A DNA stretch of 64,000 nucleotides from Rummeliibacillus pycnus_B. Lineage in GTDB: Bacteria; Bacillota; Bacilli; Bacillales_A; Planococcaceae. The stretch is taken from the NCBI RefSeq assembly GCF_050459865.1, contig NZ_JBCMNM010000017.1:106734-170733 (forward strand), written 5' to 3'. Positions 62,698-64,000 of this stretch are shown here, in pieces (the first letter of the stretch is position 1; each line of letters begins with the position of its first letter). Made by a program: the position numbers and the translations under genes. The notes under the pieces were generated by a model. The model was not told the origin of the DNA and made no database searches. It saw nothing but the letters and a program-made list of their open reading frames with translations.

Positions 62698-62726
62698 TTA
62701 TTTGGGTTAGGCTTTTACTTTTTAAT
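62671..62726. terminator. bidirectional terminator overlapping a stop codon
   Basis: AAAAGTAAAAGCTAAC pairs with GTTAGGCTTTTACTTTTT, with one bulge. The left arm encodes the last residues of the membrane protein. Confidence 0.75.
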
Positions 62727-62734
62727 TTAAATAA

Positions 62735-63772
62735 TTATTGATAGTTTACTGAATAATCTTCAGGTTTAATCATTTTTAATTTACGTTCAAATAATCGAAG
62801 TAATAAAGTATTAATAATTATTGGTAAAGCAATGAACATAATCATCATGATAATAACATTGTGTAAATTCCAACCACCTGCAGCTAGGTTAACGTAATTT
62901 AAAGGTCCAATTAGTCCTGCAAGTCCAAATCCTGCGCTGTAGGGTGTTCCGGTAATATTTAATATTCCTGCTAATGCTCCTAAGATTGCAGCAGTAATAA
63001 TCATAGGAAAAGCGATTCTAGGCTTCATAAAGAAGTTACGCATTTGAATTTTCGGTGAACCCATGACATGGGCTAATGCAGTTCCTAGATTGTTTGCTTT
63101 ATAACTTGCGATACACATTCCTACACCTGATGCCACTACACCAAGATTTGCTGCTCCAGCACCGACACCTGAAAGCATGATAACTGATGCAACACCAATC
63201 GTTGATAATGGTGATAAAATTAAAATACTAAAGATAACTGCGATAATTGCACCCATCAATACTGGTTGTAAATTCGTTACGTTGTCAATCACAACACCGA
63301 CATAACCTGCACCATTTCTCACATATGGAAGAGTGAATACACCGATACCACCAGGAATAAACAATGATAATGCTGGCATTAATAGAATAGTGTAATCCTT
63401 AAAACGATCTCCGATAAATCGTACAAATAAAACAGCTAAACCTGCGGTAAGTCCTGTGTTAATCACGACACCAATTCCTTGCATTGTTATTGCGCCGCCT
63501 TCTCCCATTACCCAGACACCACTACCAACGAATGCAGCTAAACCAACACTGGCTGTTTGAATCGGTGTTAATTTAAAAGTAAGACCTATCATAACACCTG
63601 TGACAATAGGGAGAAGACTCATTGCTAATACTGAAATATCTAAAATATGTTGTAAGAACGGAACATAAGGGATAATTAATTTTAATATTTCTCCTACCAA
63701 TGCGTTTGGAATAAGTGCTACGATAATTCCCAAGCTCATACCGGTAAGTAGCTTGTTGAAAAAGTCCTTCAT
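62735..63772 (-). CDS. PTS_EIIC_2-type sugar transporter EIIC protein
   Basis: 345 residues, about 10 TM segments, very glycine rich. GTPYSAGFGLAGLIGP and HVMGSPKIQMRNFF are typical of the PF13303-type EIIC family. There is no EIIA or EIIB domain or gene beside it, so phosphotransfer partners, if any, are elsewhere; some members may transport without phosphorylation. Start ATG at 63772, ten bases after GGAG; an upstream TTG at 63781 is too close to that site. Confidence 0.85.
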   Translation of the reverse strand: MKDFFNKLLTGMSLGIIVALIPNALVGEILKLIIPYVPFLQHILDISVLAMSLLPIVTGVMIGLTFKLTPIQTASVGLAAFVGSGVWVMGEGGAITMQGIGVVINTGLTAGLAVLFVRFIGDRFKDYTILLMPALSLFIPGGIGVFTLPYVRNGAGYVGVVIDNVTNLQPVLMGAIIAVIFSILILSPLSTIGVASVIMLSGVGAGAANLGVVASGVGMCIASYKANNLGTALAHVMGSPKIQMRNFFMKPRIAFPMIITAAILGALAGILNITGTPYSAGFGLAGLIGPLNYVNLAAGGWNLHNVIIMMIMFIALPIIINTLLLRLFERKLKMIKPEDYSVNYQ

Positions 63773-63977
63773 ATCTATCAATCTCCAATCAAGTGAGTAA
63801 TTGTTCTAAATTATATAGCAATTTAAGTATCAGTCAATAATGAAAATTCTAAAAATTATAAACATATAACGTATTTTAGAAATAATTTACGTTTTCTAAG
63901 AAAATATTAAACTATTTAAGTTTATTTATTTCTGATAATTCAAACATTTTCAATGCTATATAAAATATTAATGATTA

Positions 63978-64000
63978 AAAATAATTTTATTATGTAAACT
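63978..64000 (+). repeat. 23-bp direct repeat, copy 2 (reaches window edge)
   Basis: Identical to 62233-62255. The match runs to the last base of the window, so the true repeat may be longer. 63773-63977 is AT-rich with no gene. Confidence 0.8.

Overview
The window is AT-rich Firmicute chromosome. Strong GGAGG-type ribosome sites, frequent TTG/GTG starts, a cwlJ spore-germination hydrolase, fosB, a ykkC/ykkD-type SMR pair and a cobalamin operon in the Bacillus megaterium gene order all point to a Bacillaceae member (Bacillus/Gottfriedia-like; the genus is inferred, not proven). I saw no rRNA, tRNA or CRISPR array.

Layout. 1-15.5 kb is a mosaic of short, mostly monocistronic accessory genes: the end of a SNF2-type helicase, small membrane proteins, a methyltransferase, a phosphotransferase, lipoproteins, HelD, a GNAT acetyltransferase behind a possible leader peptide, a quinone-oxidoreductase-like dehydrogenase, FosB, an SH3 protein, an acyl-CoA-dehydrogenase-fold enzyme and an esterase. 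15.7-21.9 kb is the tryptophan operon trpEDCFBA behind a tRNA-Trp T-box leader (specifier TGG, TGGC acceptor-binding motif). 22.4-25.1 kb (minus strand) is the cobalt ECF transporter cbiMNQO, and 26.0-40.8 kb (plus strand) is a 16-gene oxygen-independent cobalamin operon (cbiW, cbiH60, X, J, C, D, ET, L, F, G, A, sirC, cobA, cbiY-like, btuR, cbiP). The two face away from each other, and each starts with its own cobalamin riboswitch and terminator, so cobalt uptake and corrin synthesis should be shut off together by B12.

41.4-43.4 kb is an ECF sigma factor with its membrane anti-sigma factor. 43.4-45.5 kb is a graveyard of IS3-type transposase pieces and other fragments. 45.5 kb is cwlJ. 46.4-53.0 kb is an apparently uncharacterised uptake and catabolism cluster: a lipoprotein binding protein, a cytosolic alkaline-phosphatase-superfamily hydrolase, two permeases, an ATPase, a DeoR repressor and a HAD phosphatase. 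It probably handles a phosphorylated or phosphonate-type solute. 53.2-55.3 kb is an SMR pair plus D-serine ammonia-lyase.

55.7-57.7 kb (minus) is an acetate-type symporter with its DUF485 partner, with a promoter and a cre-like palindrome visible. 58.0-60.3 kb is a MATE exporter and a divergent MerR regulator sharing a promoter with the diagnostic 19-bp spacer. 60.5-64 kb holds a lipoprotein, a tyrosine recombinase, a membrane protein and a lone PTS EIIC protein.

The points most worth a second look are the phospho-solute cluster, two copies of a structured intergenic repeat with compensatory base changes, a 23-bp direct repeat just behind the tyrosine recombinase, a candidate leader-peptide switch before the GNAT gene, and several unlisted small ORFs.
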